A stretch of 48,367 nucleotides of DNA. Origin: Candidatus Dadabacteria bacterium (GTDB taxonomy: Bacteria > Desulfobacterota_D > UBA1144 > Nemesobacterales > Nemesobacteraceae). Position 1 is the stretch's first letter. Each line of letters starts with the position of its first letter. Of this stretch, positions 45,900-48,367 are shown in pieces. The stretch is from assembly GCA_022819805.1 (NCBI GenBank), contig JAJEGO010000045.1, positions 1-48,367 on the forward strand, in the 5' to 3' direction. The notes under the pieces are model-generated. The model was not told the DNA's origin. It searched no databases and worked only from the letters and a program-made list of their open reading frames with translations. The position numbers and the translations under genes are program-made.

Positions 45900-46631
45900 A
45901 TGCCTGAAAACAGAACCGACCGAACACATTCCGAACCCGAGGCACACCGGGTTCGGCTGGCAATTCCAGTGGTGGTGTTCACTGTGCTGGTTATCGCGAT
46001 TCTGACATTGGCAGGCATTGGCGCGCGTTACTGGACCCGCGGGGATTTCAACGTTATTCATGCCCTGTTGATTCTGTTCCTTTCGATTAATCTGGTGATC
46101 TGCTATTGGGAAGTGTGCCTGTTCCTCAAACGTGACTATATAGAGCTGCGCACCGAATATTGGCGCAAGCGCTGGCGGGAAACGGGCCGAAAACCAGCTA
46201 TCGAATTCCTTACTACAAAGATTCCGCTGACGAAGGTGTTGTCGCCGACGGTATGGGCGGATGTCTGGGCGACGTATTCCCAGTTCGACGGTTCCTACGC
46301 AGACCGGCGCTCATACGGCTACAATGTGGATATTGCCAACGGCTTCGTAACCCCGATCCCGACTTTGATCCTCTACGCCGCCTTCACCTTCGATATTTTG
46401 CCTGCCCTCGTCGCGGGTATCGTCGGAGTGATGCTGTTCTGGCAATGGGCGTATACGACCTCAGTTTATTGCAGTATCTTCTCGGCCAATCGGCAAACCC
46501 GGATCAGCCGAGGGGATATGTACATTTACGTCTGGGGGACAAATTCTCCATGGGTGCTTTTCGCTCTGCTGGGACTTTACGTCTCCATTCGTCTGATCCT
46601 AAACGGCGACTACAGCGTTCTGGGTTATTGA
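45900..46631 (+). CDS. Membrane protein of unknown function
   Basis: Start MPENRTDRTHSEPEAHRVRLAIPVVVF; about five hydrophobic segments; codon choice differs from neighbours. Confidence 0.75.
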   Translation: MPENRTDRTHSEPEAHRVRLAIPVVVFTVLVIAILTLAGIGARYWTRGDFNVIHALLILFLSINLVICYWEVCLFLKRDYIELRTEYWRKRWRETGRKPAIEFLTTKIPLTKVLSPTVWADVWATYSQFDGSYADRRSYGYNVDIANGFVTPIPTLILYAAFTFDILPALVAGIVGVMLFWQWAYTTSVYCSIFSANRQTRISRGDMYIYVWGTNSPWVLFALLGLYVSIRLILNGDYSVLGY

Positions 46632-46805
46632 TAACGGTTCCCAGAGTTCAGCGCTGACCGGGCCGACTGCCCGCCGGGGCGTTGTAAGGACTTCTTCGGC
46701 AAACACTATCTAGAAAGTCCGGTCCAATGTAGATTAACCCGCCGGAGTCGATTATACTAACAGTTTTCCAACCAGCCATCTTTCGAAAAGAAAAGGGAAC
46801 TGAAC

Positions 46806-47663
46806 ATGTCTAAAATCATGGATGGCAGAAAGGTCTCTCAAGACATTAAAAAATGGATCATCCGAAGGACCGAGGAGCTTAAAGACCGCACGGGCGTAGT
46901 GCCCGGTCTTGCTTCCATTCTGGTCGGCAACGATCCCGCGTCCGAAATATACGTGAGGAACAAGAGAAGAGCATGCGGAAGATGCGGAATGCTTTCAGAA
47001 GAATACAATCTTCCGGAGGAAACCTCAGAAGAGGAGCTTCTTTCGCTGATCGAGCGCCTCAACCTGGATAAAAAGATTCACGGCATACTGGTACAGCTTC
47101 CCCTTCCGTCCCATATGAACCCGGCAAGAGTGATAAGAAAGATATCCCCCGACAAAGATGCCGACGGATTCCATCCCGAGAACACCGGAAAACTGTTCCA
47201 GGAAAACCCTAGCGCCATCTCCTGCACCCCGTACGGAATAGAGAAAATTCTCGATTACTACGGCATAGAGATATTAGGCAAGCACGTAGTGGTCGTGGGA
47301 AAAAGCAACATAGTTGGAAAACCCGCGGCGGCCTTGATGCTCAACAGGGACGCCACCGTCACCATAGCCCATATCGAAACTCAAAATCTGCAGGCCGTAA
47401 CCACCATGGCGGACATACTGATAGTCGCAATAGGGGATCCGCAGTTCATAAAAAAAGAGATGATAAAGGACGGGGCCGTAGTAGTTGACGTCGGAATCAA
47501 CAGGAATGAGAAGGGAAAGATCGTCGGCGATGTTGACTTTGAGGACGTAAAGGAAAAGGCCTCCTACATAACCCCCGTTCCCGGCGGGGTGGGTCCGATG
47601 ACCGTAACCATGCTCCTTTGGAACACGCTTGAGGCGGCGGAGATATTCGCAGGGGGCATGTAG
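46806..47663 (+). CDS. folD: Methylenetetrahydrofolate dehydrogenase/cyclohydrolase
   Basis: GILVQLPLPSHMNPARVIRKISPDKDADGFHPENTGKL; VVVGKSNIVGKPAAALMLNRDATVTIAH; TPVPGGVGPMTVTMLLWNT. Confidence 0.96.
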   Translation: MSKIMDGRKVSQDIKKWIIRRTEELKDRTGVVPGLASILVGNDPASEIYVRNKRRACGRCGMLSEEYNLPEETSEEELLSLIERLNLDKKIHGILVQLPLPSHMNPARVIRKISPDKDADGFHPENTGKLFQENPSAISCTPYGIEKILDYYGIEILGKHVVVVGKSNIVGKPAAALMLNRDATVTIAHIETQNLQAVTTMADILIVAIGDPQFIKKEMIKDGAVVVDVGINRNEKGKIVGDVDFEDVKEKASYITPVPGGVGPMTVTMLLWNTLEAAEIFAGGM

Positions 47664-47676
47664 CCCCAAACCGGGG

Positions 47677-48252
47677 TCAGCGAAGCGCCTCCGGGCCGTC
47701 GGTTTTCGAAATCCCCTGCGAATCCCCTAGCCCGGAACAGATGTCTTTTACCGCCATTTTCTTCGCGGGATGCCAAGCGGCCGGCTCTATCTCGAGCAGG
47801 GGTTCCAGGACAAACCTCCTTTCGTGCGCCCTTGGGTGCGGAATCACCAAGGAATCCGTGCTTATTACCAGATCCCCGTAGAAGATTATGTCGAGGTCGA
47901 TCACCCTGGGTCCCCACTTCTTCGTTTTTTTTCTCCCGATCTCCCTCTCGATTGCCTTGAGGTGATCGAGAAGCTCAAAAGGGGAAAGTTCCGTTTCCAC
48001 CTTGACCACGGCGTTTGTGAATCTCGGCTGGTCCTGCGGCCCCACGGGGTCCGACTCGTAAAGAGAGGACAGAGTCACCACATGCGCACATTTTTCGATA
48101 CTTCTCAGGGCACGGACGAAGTTCTCGCGCACGGGGCCGATGTTGGCGCCGATACCTATGAAAACAACACTTGGCGAAGTTTCGGAGTCATTCAATGGAA
48201 TACTCACCACGGTTAATATATAATGAGGCACCGATTGAAGTCTGAAGTGCAC
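47677..48252 (-). CDS. folK: 2-amino-4-hydroxy-6-hydroxymethyldihydropteridine pyrophosphokinase
   Basis: VFIGIGANIGPVRENFVRALRSIEKCAHVVTLSSLYESDPVGPQDQPRFTNAVVKVET; GPRVIDLDIIFYGD; IPHPRAHERRFVLEPL. Exact start uncertain. Confidence 0.93.
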   Translation of the reverse strand: MHFRLQSVPHYILTVVSIPLNDSETSPSVVFIGIGANIGPVRENFVRALRSIEKCAHVVTLSSLYESDPVGPQDQPRFTNAVVKVETELSPFELLDHLKAIEREIGRKKTKKWGPRVIDLDIIFYGDLVISTDSLVIPHPRAHERRFVLEPLLEIEPAAWHPAKKMAVKDICSGLGDSQGISKTDGPEALR

Positions 48253-48304
48253 AATTAACTCAGATAATCTTCTTTCAGTGGGAGTTTAGCACAGGGATGG
48301 ACAA

Positions 48305-48359
48305 GGGACAATGCTCTTCGCAGCGAGGGCGTAGCCCGAGCGGAGAAGAGCATTGTCCC
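48305..48359. repeat. Long hairpin / inverted repeat near window end
   Basis: GGGACAATGCTCTTC (48305-48319) and GAAGAGCATTGTCCC (48345-48359), perfect 15-bp arms; inner GGGC-gta-GCCC. Confidence 0.85.
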
Positions 48360-48367
48360 CAAACCGC

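Noticed and set aside
1-48367. CRISPR, phage defence or secondary-metabolite cluster
   Set aside because: No spaced direct repeats, Cas, nuclease, toxin-antitoxin or synthase genes recognised anywhere in the window.

Overview
The window reads as a gene-dense bacterial chromosomal segment, mostly conserved housekeeping and metabolic genes plus transporters. I found no CRISPR array, prophage, intact insertion sequence, tRNA or rRNA. In order it contains: rpsI (partial)-rplM; an mlaE-like permease with a small lipoprotein; a glutaredoxin; a cobalamin riboswitch ahead of a BtuB-like TonB receptor; a divergent pair of LLM-family oxidoreductases; an OppA-like and three tandem LivK-like orphan substrate-binding lipoproteins; a three-gene biotin-dependent acyl-CoA carboxylase cluster; coaE-gltX; a BtuF-like protein; fabH; an AEC transporter; rpmB-rpmG-merC-fur; a fourth LivK-like lipoprotein; an SDR; a Na+-pumping decarboxylase (gamma-alpha-beta); rpmH-rnpA-yidD-yidC-jag; tadA; two paralogous AMP-forming CoA ligases around a CaCA antiporter; a KefB-like antiporter; trpE-trpG; a phosphohexomutase; a DUF35-like protein; thiD; an unknown membrane protein; folD; folK. 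I did not find a clearly new multigene system. The observations most worth checking are regulatory or small-scale: a Fur box placed at the predicted start site of fur; a perfect 14-bp palindrome next to a DUF35-like gene whose zinc ribbon looks degraded; a candidate structured leader or small RNA before an unknown membrane protein with atypical codon usage; an ATA codon at the aligned start of one tandem paralog; a possibly leaderless rpmH overlapping rnpA; and two long hairpins in intergenic DNA. All names come from reading motifs in the translations; no database search was run.
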